From NCBI GenBank assembly GCA_003251995.1, contig QKDT01000048.1:1-7650 (forward strand): DNA of 7,650 nucleotides, in the 5' to 3' direction. Source of the stretch: Desulfovibrio desulfuricans (GTDB lineage: Bacteria > Desulfobacterota > Desulfovibrionia > Desulfovibrionales > Desulfovibrionaceae). Below, in pieces: positions 1-6,542 of the stretch. The position numbers and the translations under genes are program-made. The notes beneath the pieces are model-generated. The model made no database searches and was not told the DNA's origin. It worked only from the letters and a program-made list of their open reading frames with translations. Each line of letters begins with the position of its first letter. Position 1 is the first letter of the stretch.

Positions 1-1577
1 CAGGGGTTGCGCCAGACACAGGCAAGGTGGGCATCATGCTGGCGTACACGCCCCTGCATGCCGTGCTTTTTGACCGTCTGGCCCAGCGCTCCGGTCAACG
101 CTCCGGTCAGTACTCGGGCCTGCCGCCCGTACTGGTCATGACCTCAGCCAATGCCGGGGGCGAGCCAATCTGCCTTGGCAACCGCGAGGCCTTGGCCCGC
201 CTTGCCCATCTGGCAGACGCGTGGCTGCTGCACGACCGGGATATTCTGGTGCGCGTGGACGACAGCGTGGTAACGCTTCAGCCGGGGCTGGCCCCTGCCG
301 CAGCAAGCGGCAAATCTGCGCCAACCGCCAGCCTGCTGGCGGAACCTCTGTTCTATCGGCGCGCCCGTGGCTATGTGCCACGCCCGGTTTTTCTGCCCAA
401 GGCGGAGCAAAGCTCCCCTTGCGTACTGGGAACAGGGGCGGAGCTCAAAGCCACAATCTGCCTGACGCGCGGGGCCGAGGCCTTTTTGGGCCAGCACATC
501 GGTGATCTGGAAAATCCCGCCACCCTTGCCTTTTATGAGGAAGTGATCGCCCATCTGGAAAAACTGCTGGAGGTAAGGCCCGCGGCGCTGGTGTGCGACG
601 CCCATCCCAATTTTCTTTCCACCCGGTATGCCGAGGCCCGCGCCGAACGCGAAGGGCTGCCGCTATGGCGCTTGCAGCACCACGCCGCACATGCCGCTGC
701 CGTGCTGGCGGAAAACAGCCACTACGGCCCCGCTTTGGCACTCTGTCTGGATGGCACAGGACTGGGCGACGATGGCACTGTCTGGGGTGGGGAATTGCTG
801 TTTATGGATCTTGAACATGCCCATTGGCGCAGAGAGGGGCGATTGTCACCCTTTGCTCTGCCGGGCGGGGATGCGGCGGTGCGTCAGCCCTGGCGGATCG
901 CCCTGGCCCTGCGCGCGCTCTGCGAACAGGCGGAGATACCACTCTCGCCGCTGCAATCGCCCTGGCTGCCCCAGCAGGAGCAGGCCGCCGCTGCGGTGGC
1001 GGAAATGCTGCAACGCGGCATCAACTGCCCCGCCACTTCCAGTTGCGGACGACTCTTTGACGCCGTGGCCGCGCAATTGGGCCTGTGCCTTGCCACAAGT
1101 TATGAAGGTCAGGCCGCCATTCGGCTTGAAGATGCCGCCAACAGGGCCAATGCCCGCATACGCGCGGCGCTGGAAGGTAAAGCGCGCGACAAGGACGTGG
1201 CCCCGCTGGTCTGGCCTGTGGGCATTGCGTCCAGGGAAGGCTTGCTTGAAATGGACAGTGCAGGGCTGTTTGCCCATGTTGCTCAGGCTCAGGCCCAGGG
1301 CATGGACGCAACCGAGGCCGCGGCGCGTTTTCATTTGAGCCTTGCGCGGGCACTGGCAGCCATGGCGGGCCGCGCGGCGCGCAAGCTGGGCGTGGACGCG
1401 GTGGGATTGACCGGCGGCGTGCTGCAAAACTCAACACTGGCGCGGCTGCTTCCCCTGGCGCTGGCGGAACAGGGGCTCAAAGCCCTCACCCACCACGAAC
1501 TGCCGCCCGGCGATGGCGGGCTTTCCCTCGGTCAGGCCGTGTGGGGCAGACGCATGCTGGCAACTGCAAAAAACTGA
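1..1577 (+). CDS. hypF: Carbamoyltransferase HypF, C-terminal part (5' end outside window)
   Basis: HypF uses carbamoyl phosphate and ATP to make the carbamoyl group that HypE converts to the CN ligand of [NiFe]-hydrogenases; it acts in the cytoplasm. The frame is open from base 3 to the TGA at 1575-1577 (524 codons), with no stop before the GTG at 27, so the gene begins upstream. The usual length is about 750 residues, so the acylphosphatase domain, the zinc fingers and part of the YrdC-like domain are missing from view. Counting from the GTG at 27, the YrdC part shows VMTSANAGGEP (37-47) and LLHDRDILVRVDDSV (67-81), followed by the linker RRARGYVPRPV (111-121). The Kae1-like carbamoyltransferase domain shows GAELKATICL (137-146), QHIGDLEN (156-163), the metal-binding HHAAH (218-222), DGTGLGDDGTVWGGE (242-256), GRLFDAVAA (341-349), YEGQAA (359-364), LTGGVLQN (461-468) and PPGDGGLSLGQA (493-504). 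The visible part looks intact. An RSGQ-RSGQ micro-repeat lies in the YrdC part. The identification is near certain. Confidence 0.97.
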   Translation, partial: GVAPDTGKVGIMLAYTPLHAVLFDRLAQRSGQRSGQYSGLPPVLVMTSANAGGEPICLGNREALARLAHLADAWLLHDRDILVRVDDSVVTLQPGLAPAAASGKSAPTASLLAEPLFYRRARGYVPRPVFLPKAEQSSPCVLGTGAELKATICLTRGAEAFLGQHIGDLENPATLAFYEEVIAHLEKLLEVRPAALVCDAHPNFLSTRYAEARAEREGLPLWRLQHHAAHAAAVLAENSHYGPALALCLDGTGLGDDGTVWGGELLFMDLEHAHWRREGRLSPFALPGGDAAVRQPWRIALALRALCEQAEIPLSPLQSPWLPQQEQAAAAVAEMLQRGINCPATSSCGRLFDAVAAQLGLCLATSYEGQAAIRLEDAANRANARIRAALEGKARDKDVAPLVWPVGIASREGLLEMDSAGLFAHVAQAQAQGMDATEAAARFHLSLARALAAMAGRAARKLGVDAVGLTGGVLQNSTLARLLPLALAEQGLKALTHHELPPGDGGLSLGQAVWGRRMLATAKN

Positions 1578-1611
1578 GCGCGCAGAGGTGGCGCACCCGC
1601 GCCTTGCGCGC
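1578..1611 (+). terminator. GC-rich hairpin just after hypF, possible terminator
   Basis: Directly after the hypF stop, GCGCGCA (1578-1584) pairs perfectly with TGCGCGC (1605-1611). Inside it GGCGC (1590-1594) pairs with GCGCC (1599-1603) around a 4-base loop. No T-run follows, so it is not a classic intrinsic terminator. It could slow RNA polymerase or protect the 3' end between the two convergent genes. Confidence 0.35.
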
Positions 1612-1639
1612 GGCAAAGGCGGCCTGATAATTGGCAAAG

Positions 1640-1668
1640 GGGCATGGACGCGCACGCGCGCCTTGCCC
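1640..1668 (-). terminator. Weak hairpin downstream of the methyltransferase gene
   Basis: Read on the minus strand, GGGCA and TGCCC (plus positions 1664-1668 and 1640-1644) form a 5-bp outer stem about 10 bases past the stop of the methyltransferase gene. The interior is GC-rich and self-complementary, and the sequence after the stem is CCTTT rather than a real T-run. The call is weak. The rest of the 99-base convergent gap shows nothing else. Confidence 0.2.
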
Positions 1669-1676
1669 AAATAACG

Positions 1677-3104
1677 CTACTTAAAGCTGGCGATGGCCCT
1701 TCCCTGCTTAAGGACAATGCGACCCAGCGGCAGATCTCGCCACCACAAGCCCGCCTCGCGCCCGGTCAACCCGGTTTTACGGCTCTGCCCGCTCAACAAA
1801 GCTGTAATGTCGGCAACATCTTCCAGCACAAGGTTGGAGGCGGCCTCCGGCGGCTGGGGCATAAGCACGCGCAGACGCGGCGCGGCATCCAGTGTGCCGC
1901 CGCAAAGCTTGCCCAGCAAGGAACCCTGCCACACACTGTCGCCAGACAAAAGGGCCGTGGCATGGGGCGGCACAAAGCGCACATGCTCACCGTACAGCAC
2001 CGCCTGCCCCGGAGGCAGCAAATCAGGGTCGCAGGTGGCGCACTCAAGACTTTCCTTCGGCAAGAGGCGGCCCACGGCCCGCTCGGCAGACCTGGTCGCC
2101 CGGTCATTGCCGCGATTGCGCCCGCCACGCCGTCCGCTGGGTATTCTTCTGCCCAGGCTATCAGCCAGATCTTCTGCCGCGTCAGATGGTCGGAGGCTGG
2201 CGGCATCCCTGCCGGGGGCATCAAAAATATTGTTCCACGTATCTGCCATGCTGTTTTCATCGGGCAGGGCTGCCACATCCGGCTGCCCCGGCTTGCGGAA
2301 CAAGGCCACATAAAAACCCTGAGCCTGTGAACGAGCGCCGTCCACACGCAAGGTGCCCTCACCGCCGGGCAGCTCCTCCCACACAAAACCGGGAATGGGC
2401 GCAAGAGGTTCGCGCTCGAGCCCCAGCTCCTGCTCGGCAAAATGCACCTGCGCCTCGTTTTCATCCACGTTGGTTGTGCAGGTAGAATACACCAGCCGAC
2501 CACCAGGGCGCAGCAGCGATGCCGCATGCCGCAACAAACGGCGTTGCAGCCCGGTGAGACTGTCGAGTTTGTCTCCCTGCCAAAGCTTGAGCACTTGAGG
2601 ATGCTTTTCTGCCGTACCCCAGCCAGAACAGGGCGGATCAAGCAAGATTGCATCCCATGAGCCGGGGCGCAGAGGCAGAGCATCGCCGCTGTAGGAGCAG
2701 GTGGCGGCCTGTATCAGATTGAGCTGGTGCAGGTTGGCCCTCAGGGTGCCAAGGCGCGTGGGCGAGAGTTCGTTGCCCAGCACAAAGCCATTGCGACCCA
2801 CAAGCTGGGCCAAAAAACCCGTTTTACTGCCGGGGCTTGCGCACATGTCGAGTACAGCGCTGCCCTCTGCCGGGGCCAGCGCCAGCGGCGGCAGCATGGA
2901 AGAACGATCCTGAATATAAATGTAGCCGAAAAATGCGGCAAGCGAACCACCAAGAGGCCGTGGCTCCACCACCAGGCGGCGGCACAGGGGAGAGAACGGC
3001 TCTGGCTCAAAATCATAGCCCTGAGCGCGCAACAAGGCTTCCACCAAGGGAATCTGCTCGGGGGTGCATACCATACGGAAAGAACGAATAAGAGTTTTCG
3101 GCAT
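1677..3104 (-). CDS. rsmF: RsmF/NSUN-family RNA (cytosine-C5) methyltransferase
   Basis: The enzyme transfers a methyl group from S-adenosylmethionine to C5 of a cytosine in RNA. The best-known bacterial member of this length, E. coli RsmF (about 480 residues), modifies 16S rRNA; the target here is inferred. The protein has 475 residues. It shows the SAM-binding loop DMCASPGSKTG (86-96), the acidic motif NELSPTRLGTLRANL (111-125), LLDPPCSGWGT (154-164) with the product-release Cys159, and VYSTCTTNVDENEAQV (205-220) with the catalytic Cys209. Residues 319-346 are an Arg/Gly-rich basic stretch. The C-terminal part (about 347-475) ends in LPLGRIVLKQGRA, resembling the RNA-binding tail of RsmF-type enzymes. 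The start is fixed by an in-frame TAA at 3116-3114 with no start codon between it and the ATG at 3104. No Shine-Dalgarno precedes this ATG. The gene converges on hypF and diverges from the FG-GAP gene, so it is probably a single-gene unit. The family is certain; the gene symbol is less so. Confidence 0.93.
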   Translation of the reverse strand: MPKTLIRSFRMVCTPEQIPLVEALLRAQGYDFEPEPFSPLCRRLVVEPRPLGGSLAAFFGYIYIQDRSSMLPPLALAPAEGSAVLDMCASPGSKTGFLAQLVGRNGFVLGNELSPTRLGTLRANLHQLNLIQAATCSYSGDALPLRPGSWDAILLDPPCSGWGTAEKHPQVLKLWQGDKLDSLTGLQRRLLRHAASLLRPGGRLVYSTCTTNVDENEAQVHFAEQELGLEREPLAPIPGFVWEELPGGEGTLRVDGARSQAQGFYVALFRKPGQPDVAALPDENSMADTWNNIFDAPGRDAASLRPSDAAEDLADSLGRRIPSGRRGGRNRGNDRATRSAERAVGRLLPKESLECATCDPDLLPPGQAVLYGEHVRFVPPHATALLSGDSVWQGSLLGKLCGGTLDAAPRLRVLMPQPPEAASNLVLEDVADITALLSGQSRKTGLTGREAGLWWRDLPLGRIVLKQGRAIASFK

Positions 3105-3110
3105 GGCGGC

Positions 3111-3139
3111 ATATTATTGACAGAGAGCCCTTCTCGCAA
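3111..3139 (-). promoter_or_regulatory. Candidate promoter of the methyltransferase gene
   Basis: On the minus strand, TTGCGA (3139-3134) and TAATAT (3116-3111) are separated by exactly 17 bases. Each matches 4 of 6 consensus positions of a sigma-70 promoter. Transcription would begin at about 3104, at the start codon itself, which would give a leaderless mRNA and fits the missing ribosome binding site. The matches are modest, so this is tentative. Confidence 0.28.
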
Positions 3140-3181
3140 GGAATTTATATATTGTGGCCTGCTATGCGGGCTCCTTGTGTA

Positions 3182-3210
3182 TTGCACGGCGCAGCAAGTG
3201 TGCGTATAGT
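3182..3210 (+). promoter_or_regulatory. Likely sigma-70 promoter of the FG-GAP protein gene
   Basis: TTGCAC (3182-3187) is followed after 17 bases by TATAGT (3205-3210), a 5-of-6 match to the -10 consensus, with a TG at 3201-3202 near the extended -10 position. Predicted transcription start is about 3217, leaving a leader of roughly 107 bases before the ATG at 3324. It is the best plus-strand promoter in the divergent region. Confidence 0.5.
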
Positions 3211-3213
3211 GCG

Positions 3214-3243
3214 CCAGTGCGGATGTGCCGGATTGGATTTTTT
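3214..3243 (+). promoter_or_regulatory. Terminator-like hairpin in the leader of the FG-GAP gene
   Basis: Bases 3214-3222 pair with 3228-3236 (eight pairs, one of them G-T, and one G-G mismatch) around the loop ATGTG. Six Ts follow at 3238-3243. This is the shape of a weak intrinsic terminator or attenuator. It overlaps the predicted transcription start, so RNA from that promoter may not contain the whole left arm. Further down the leader are a perfect 6-bp hairpin ACGGCC-CAA-GGCCGT (3269-3283) and a 5-bp one, GTATT/AATAC (3294-3309), just before the Shine-Dalgarno. Confidence 0.33.
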
Positions 3244-3323
3244 GATAGTCTTATCGGCTGCCGCAACAACGGCCCAAGGCCGTACTTTACCGGGTATTTG
3301 CGTGAATACTCAAGGAGAATGGA

Positions 3324-5003
3324 ATGAAATTCGCCATGCGACTGACTTTTTCGGTCTGCCTGCTGCTCGTCGCCGTTGCTGCGGGCGCTGTCAGCGCCGC
3401 CGCAAAAAGCGCTGTGGTATTGCCTTTTGTGGTCAATGCCCCCCAGAGCTACGCCTACCTTTCCAAGGCTGTTCCGGCTACCATTCAGGGACGCCTTGAC
3501 CGACCCGGCATGCTCGAAACCCGCTCGGGTCAAGGCAAAGCCGCCAGCCTGGCAGAGGCCAAACAGGCCCTGCGCTCTGCTGGTACAGATAACGCCATCT
3601 GGGGTTCTGTGAGCGTTATGGGCAATGACTGCACTGTGATTATCAACAGTGTGGACAAAGCTGGCAAAACCTGGAGTAAAACCACCCAGGCACCCGTAAG
3701 TGGCCTGACCACTGCGGTTCAGGAACTGACCACCGCCCTTGGTAAAGAAGTTTTTGGCATTTCTGCCGGAATGCGCACCCCTGGCTCCACCGCTGCCAAT
3801 TCTGCGCGTGGCGCGACCGCCAATGGCGACATCGTCACCAACGAAACCGGTCAGCAGCAGGTGTATCTCAACCCGCAGTTCCGCTATCAGGGTGCTGGTG
3901 CTGAAGACGGTTCCCGCCTGCGCACCCAGCGTCTCCATTACAACATGGTAGACATGGCTGTGGGCGACTTTAACGGCGATGGCAAAAATGAAATCGCCAT
4001 CCTGAGCGACCACGATCTGCGCATCTACAGCTGGCCCAACAACGGGCAGCTCAAGCTGCTGGGCGAAACCGTGGTTTCGCGTTCCAACAACAACTTCTCC
4101 ATGCGCGCTATCGACCTTAACCGCGACCGCTGCATGGCCCTTGTGGTGGCGACCTCTGAAGAATCGAGCAACCGCCCCTACTCTTTCATCTACAGCTTCA
4201 AGGGCAACAAGCTCACCCCCATTGCGGAGCGCATTCCCTACTACCTCAGCGTGATGCGCGTACCCCCCACCTACTCCCCCACCCTTGTGGGTCAGGCGTG
4301 GGATTCGCTTAAGCTTTTTGCCCCTGGCGTGCGCATCATGAACAAGCAGGATGGCAAGTACACCCTTGGCACCCGTCTTGATTTGCCCACCGGCGCCACG
4401 GTGTTCAACTGCGTGTGGTTGCCCTCCGGCAAAAATGGCAAGGGCGAACAGCTTGTCATGCTGACTGACGACGAACGCCTCAAGATCTTCCAGGGACACG
4501 GCAACTCTTTGTTGCACACCACCATGGAACGCTACTCTGGCTCTGCCACCGGCATGGACCACTACAAGGGTATGCCCGGCCTTGGCGTTGACAAAAACTA
4601 CCAGTTGCCCAGCAAATACTTTGCCCCCATGCGCCTTATCGCTGCTGATATCGGCAACACGGGCGAGTACACCCTGCTGGTTAACAAGCCCATATCCACC
4701 GCTGCGCAGTTCTTTGACCGCTATCGCTTCTTCCCCCAGGGTGAAATCCACGCCCTGTACTGGGACGGCGTGGGCCTTGGCCTCAAGTGGAAGACCCGCC
4801 GCATCCGTGGTTCTGTGGCAGAAGTTGACCTGGCTGACGTGAACAACGACGGCACCCTTGATCTGGTTGTAGGCCTGAACACCTCGCCTGATCTTGGCAT
4901 CGGCAGCCGCCAGTGCATGATCACAGCCTACCCCTTGGACGTTTCGGCTACCAACCCCAACGTTCCTGCGGATTTGAGCGACTTTGAGGTTCACCCCAAC
5001 TAA
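3324..5003 (+). CDS. Exported FG-GAP/VCBS beta-propeller protein with TolB/LpoB-like N-terminal domain
   Basis: The function is unknown. The 559-residue protein begins with a Sec signal peptide: a basic start (MKFAMR), a hydrophobic core (about 7-22) and a cleavage site near VSA-A at 25/26. There is no lipobox, so a soluble periplasmic or secreted protein is expected. Residues 28-145 (AVVLPFVV, YLSKAVPATIQGRL, NAIWGSVSV, TVIINSVDKAGKTW) have the rhythm of the alpha/beta domain of TolB-N, LpoB or CsgG proteins; this is my inference. A Ser/Thr/Ala-rich linker (150-170) follows. The rest holds FG-GAP repeats: DFNGDGKNE (215-223) and DVNNDGTLD (505-513) are proper calcium-loop motifs, while DLNRDRC (264-270) and DIGNTGE (442-448) look like decayed copies. 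The mature protein has four cysteines (103, 270, 363, 531). AAGGAG at 3312-3317, six bases before the ATG, sets the start. Codons are strongly C-ending (ACC, AAC), suggesting high expression. The gene has its own promoter and a strong terminator, so it is monocistronic. Confidence 0.9.
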   Translation: MKFAMRLTFSVCLLLVAVAAGAVSAAAKSAVVLPFVVNAPQSYAYLSKAVPATIQGRLDRPGMLETRSGQGKAASLAEAKQALRSAGTDNAIWGSVSVMGNDCTVIINSVDKAGKTWSKTTQAPVSGLTTAVQELTTALGKEVFGISAGMRTPGSTAANSARGATANGDIVTNETGQQQVYLNPQFRYQGAGAEDGSRLRTQRLHYNMVDMAVGDFNGDGKNEIAILSDHDLRIYSWPNNGQLKLLGETVVSRSNNNFSMRAIDLNRDRCMALVVATSEESSNRPYSFIYSFKGNKLTPIAERIPYYLSVMRVPPTYSPTLVGQAWDSLKLFAPGVRIMNKQDGKYTLGTRLDLPTGATVFNCVWLPSGKNGKGEQLVMLTDDERLKIFQGHGNSLLHTTMERYSGSATGMDHYKGMPGLGVDKNYQLPSKYFAPMRLIAADIGNTGEYTLLVNKPISTAAQFFDRYRFFPQGEIHALYWDGVGLGLKWKTRRIRGSVAEVDLADVNNDGTLDLVVGLNTSPDLGIGSRQCMITAYPLDVSATNPNVPADLSDFEVHPN

Positions 5004-5010
5004 GTGGGAT

Positions 5011-5045
5011 AAATGGCCCTTCGCCTCAGCGAGGGGCCATTTTTA
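5011..5045 (+). terminator. Strong intrinsic terminator of the FG-GAP gene
   Basis: Bases 5013-5024 pair with 5029-5040 (12 pairs, one of them G-T) around the loop CTCA. A5011-A5012 can pair with the first Ts of the tail. A run of five Ts (5040-5044) follows directly. It lies 8 bases past the stop codon at 5001-5003 and separates this gene from purD. Confidence 0.9.
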
Positions 5046-5112
5046 TCTGTGGCGCACTGCTACGGATATTGAGCTGACGGCCTTGCCGTGGCTCTGGCAA
5101 TAGCCAACCATC

Positions 5113-5144
5113 AAGCGGCAAAACTCATACGGGTTTTGCCGCTT
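5113..5144. promoter_or_regulatory. Perfect 12-bp hairpin in the purD leader
   Basis: AAGCGGCAAAAC (5113-5124) and GTTTTGCCGCTT (5133-5144) are exact reverse complements around an 8-base loop. On the plus strand only TTT closes the right arm, so the T-tail is poor. It could be a second weak terminator behind the FG-GAP gene, an attenuator for purD, or a mRNA-stabilising stem. A weaker stem (TTGCC 5083-5087 with GGCAA 5096-5100) lies upstream. I found no convincing promoter between 5046 and 5193. Confidence 0.45.
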
Positions 5145-5193
5145 TACAACCTAGCCTACTGAAACGGAAAAGTTTTTGGAGTAAGGAGACAGC

Positions 5194-6480
5194 ATGCGCA
5201 TCCTTGTGATCGGCTCCGGCGGCCGCGAACACGCCCTGGTTTGGAAGATTCTGCAAAGCCCCGAAGTCAGCGCTGTATTTGTTGCGCCCGGCAACGGCGG
5301 CACCAGCAGCGAAGGGGCTGTCAACGTGCCTGTGGCTGTGGACGACCTGGACGGCCTGCTGGCCTTTGCGCAGAAGGAACACATCGACCTGGTTATTCCC
5401 GGGCCGGAACTTCCCCTGACGCTGGGTATTGTTGACCGCATGCGCGAGGCTGGCATCCCCAGCTTTGGGCCGGATGGCTATGGCGCGCGGCTTGAGGGCA
5501 GCAAGGCTTTTGCCAAAGAAATTATGAACCGCGCCAATGTGCCCACGGCCCACTGCGCGGTATTCAGCGATGCGCAAGCGGCCCGCGACCATATCAACAA
5601 GGTGGGGGCCCCCCTGGTTATCAAGGCCGACGGTCTGGCGGCGGGCAAGGGCGTTATCATTGCCCTGACAGAAAAAGAAGCCTTGGACGCCATTGATGAA
5701 ATCATGACTGAGCGCGCTTTTGGCGATGCTGGCAACCTCGTGGTGGTTGAAGAATGTCTGGTGGGCGAAGAAGCATCCTTCCTCTGCGTATGCGATGGAA
5801 CACGCGCCGTGCCCCTGCCTTCTGCCCAGGATCACAAGCGTGTGTTTGACAATGACGAGGGCCCCAATACCGGCGGCATGGGCGCATACAGCCCGGCCCC
5901 GGTTCTGCCCGACAGCATGCTTGAAGAAATGGCGGATCTTACGGTGCGGCCCATTTTGCGAGAGCTTGCCAAGGACGGACACCCCTTTGTGGGCGTACTT
6001 TACGCAGGCCTGATGATGACTGCCGATGGCCCCAAGGTGCTGGAATACAACGTGCGCTTTGGCGACCCCGAGTGTCAGCCCCTGCTCATGCGCCTGGACG
6101 GCGACCTGCCCGCAATCATGATGGACGCCGTGCGCGGCAAGCTTGACCCGGCAAGCCTGGGCCAGACCAGCCAGACGGCGCTTGGCGTTGTGATTACCGC
6201 CAAGGGATATCCCGGCTCCTATGCCAAGGGCTTGCCCATTGAAGGGATTGAGGATGCTGACAGCGTGCCTGGCGTAAAGGTTTTTCATAGCGGAACATCC
6301 ATTAAGGATGGAGCGCTGGTGTCCAACGGCGGGCGCGTTTTGTGCGTTACCGCCCTCGGCGACAGCCTGGCGGCGGCGCAAAAGGCCGCCTATGCCGGTG
6401 TGGCCAAGGTGCGCATGAAGGACGGTTTTCACCGTACTGATATTGGCGAAAAGGGCATCCGTCGGTTGGCAGGAAAATAG
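5194..6480 (+). CDS. purD: Phosphoribosylamine-glycine ligase (GAR synthetase)
   Basis: PurD joins 5-phosphoribosylamine and glycine with ATP hydrolysis to give GAR, step 2 of de novo IMP synthesis, in the cytoplasm. The 428 residues match the single-domain bacterial length (E. coli about 429). The N-terminal domain begins MRILVIGSGGREHAL (1-15) and carries APGNGGT (31-37) and VIPGPELPL (67-75). The ATP-grasp part shows KADGLAAGKGV (144-154), EECLVGEEASF (186-196), AQDHKRVFDNDEGPNTGGMGAY spread over 211-232, and the metal-binding strand EYNVRFGDPE (284-293). The C-terminal domain includes GVVITAKGYPG (331-341). TAAGGAG at 5182-5188 with 5 bases to the ATG supports the start. All key motifs are intact. 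It lies 62 bases upstream of purE on the same strand with no terminator between, so the two are probably co-transcribed. Confidence 0.98.
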   Translation: MRILVIGSGGREHALVWKILQSPEVSAVFVAPGNGGTSSEGAVNVPVAVDDLDGLLAFAQKEHIDLVIPGPELPLTLGIVDRMREAGIPSFGPDGYGARLEGSKAFAKEIMNRANVPTAHCAVFSDAQAARDHINKVGAPLVIKADGLAAGKGVIIALTEKEALDAIDEIMTERAFGDAGNLVVVEECLVGEEASFLCVCDGTRAVPLPSAQDHKRVFDNDEGPNTGGMGAYSPAPVLPDSMLEEMADLTVRPILRELAKDGHPFVGVLYAGLMMTADGPKVLEYNVRFGDPECQPLLMRLDGDLPAIMMDAVRGKLDPASLGQTSQTALGVVITAKGYPGSYAKGLPIEGIEDADSVPGVKVFHSGTSIKDGALVSNGGRVLCVTALGDSLAAAQKAAYAGVAKVRMKDGFHRTDIGEKGIRRLAGK

Positions 6481-6508
6481 AGGCCCATCACTATCGCAAG
6501 AGAGTTTT

Positions 6509-6521
6509 GGCGCGTTGCGCC
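6509..6521 (+). other. Small hairpin between purD and purE
   Basis: GGCGC-GTT-GCGCC forms a 5-bp perfect stem with a 3-base loop inside the 62-base purD-purE gap. No T-run follows, so it should not terminate transcription. It may mark a processing or stability site. Confidence 0.25.
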
Positions 6522-6542
6522 GTATGACAGGAAGGTGAGACT

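Noticed and set aside
27..29. GTG at 27 as the start of a short HypF-like protein
   Set aside because: The frame is open to the window edge and the residues before it (GVAPDTGK) continue the normal HypF sequence, so the gene simply starts outside the window.
1793..2683. A 296-codon minus-strand frame overlapping the methyltransferase gene
   Set aside because: It is a shifted frame of the methyltransferase gene, cysteine- and proline-rich, with no motifs. The true frame carries the SAM and catalytic-cysteine motifs throughout.
3110..3112. An ATG 8 bases upstream of the methyltransferase start
   Set aside because: It is out of frame and leads into a motif-free 125-codon shadow frame.
3117..3122. 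Perfect -35 consensus TTGACA in the divergent region
   Set aside because: No acceptable -10 box lies 15-19 bases downstream; TTTATA and TATATT are 21 or more bases away.
3162..4994. A 610-codon open frame on the minus strand, opposite the FG-GAP gene
   Set aside because: It mirrors the codon bias of the real gene, which avoids codons whose complements are stops. The predicted protein is His/Val/Gly-rich with no family motif, and the plus-strand frame has a signal peptide, Shine-Dalgarno and FG-GAP motifs.
5125..6432. A 435-codon open frame on the minus strand, opposite purD
   Set aside because: purD is unmistakable on the plus strand with all its motifs; the antisense frame has no recognisable domain.
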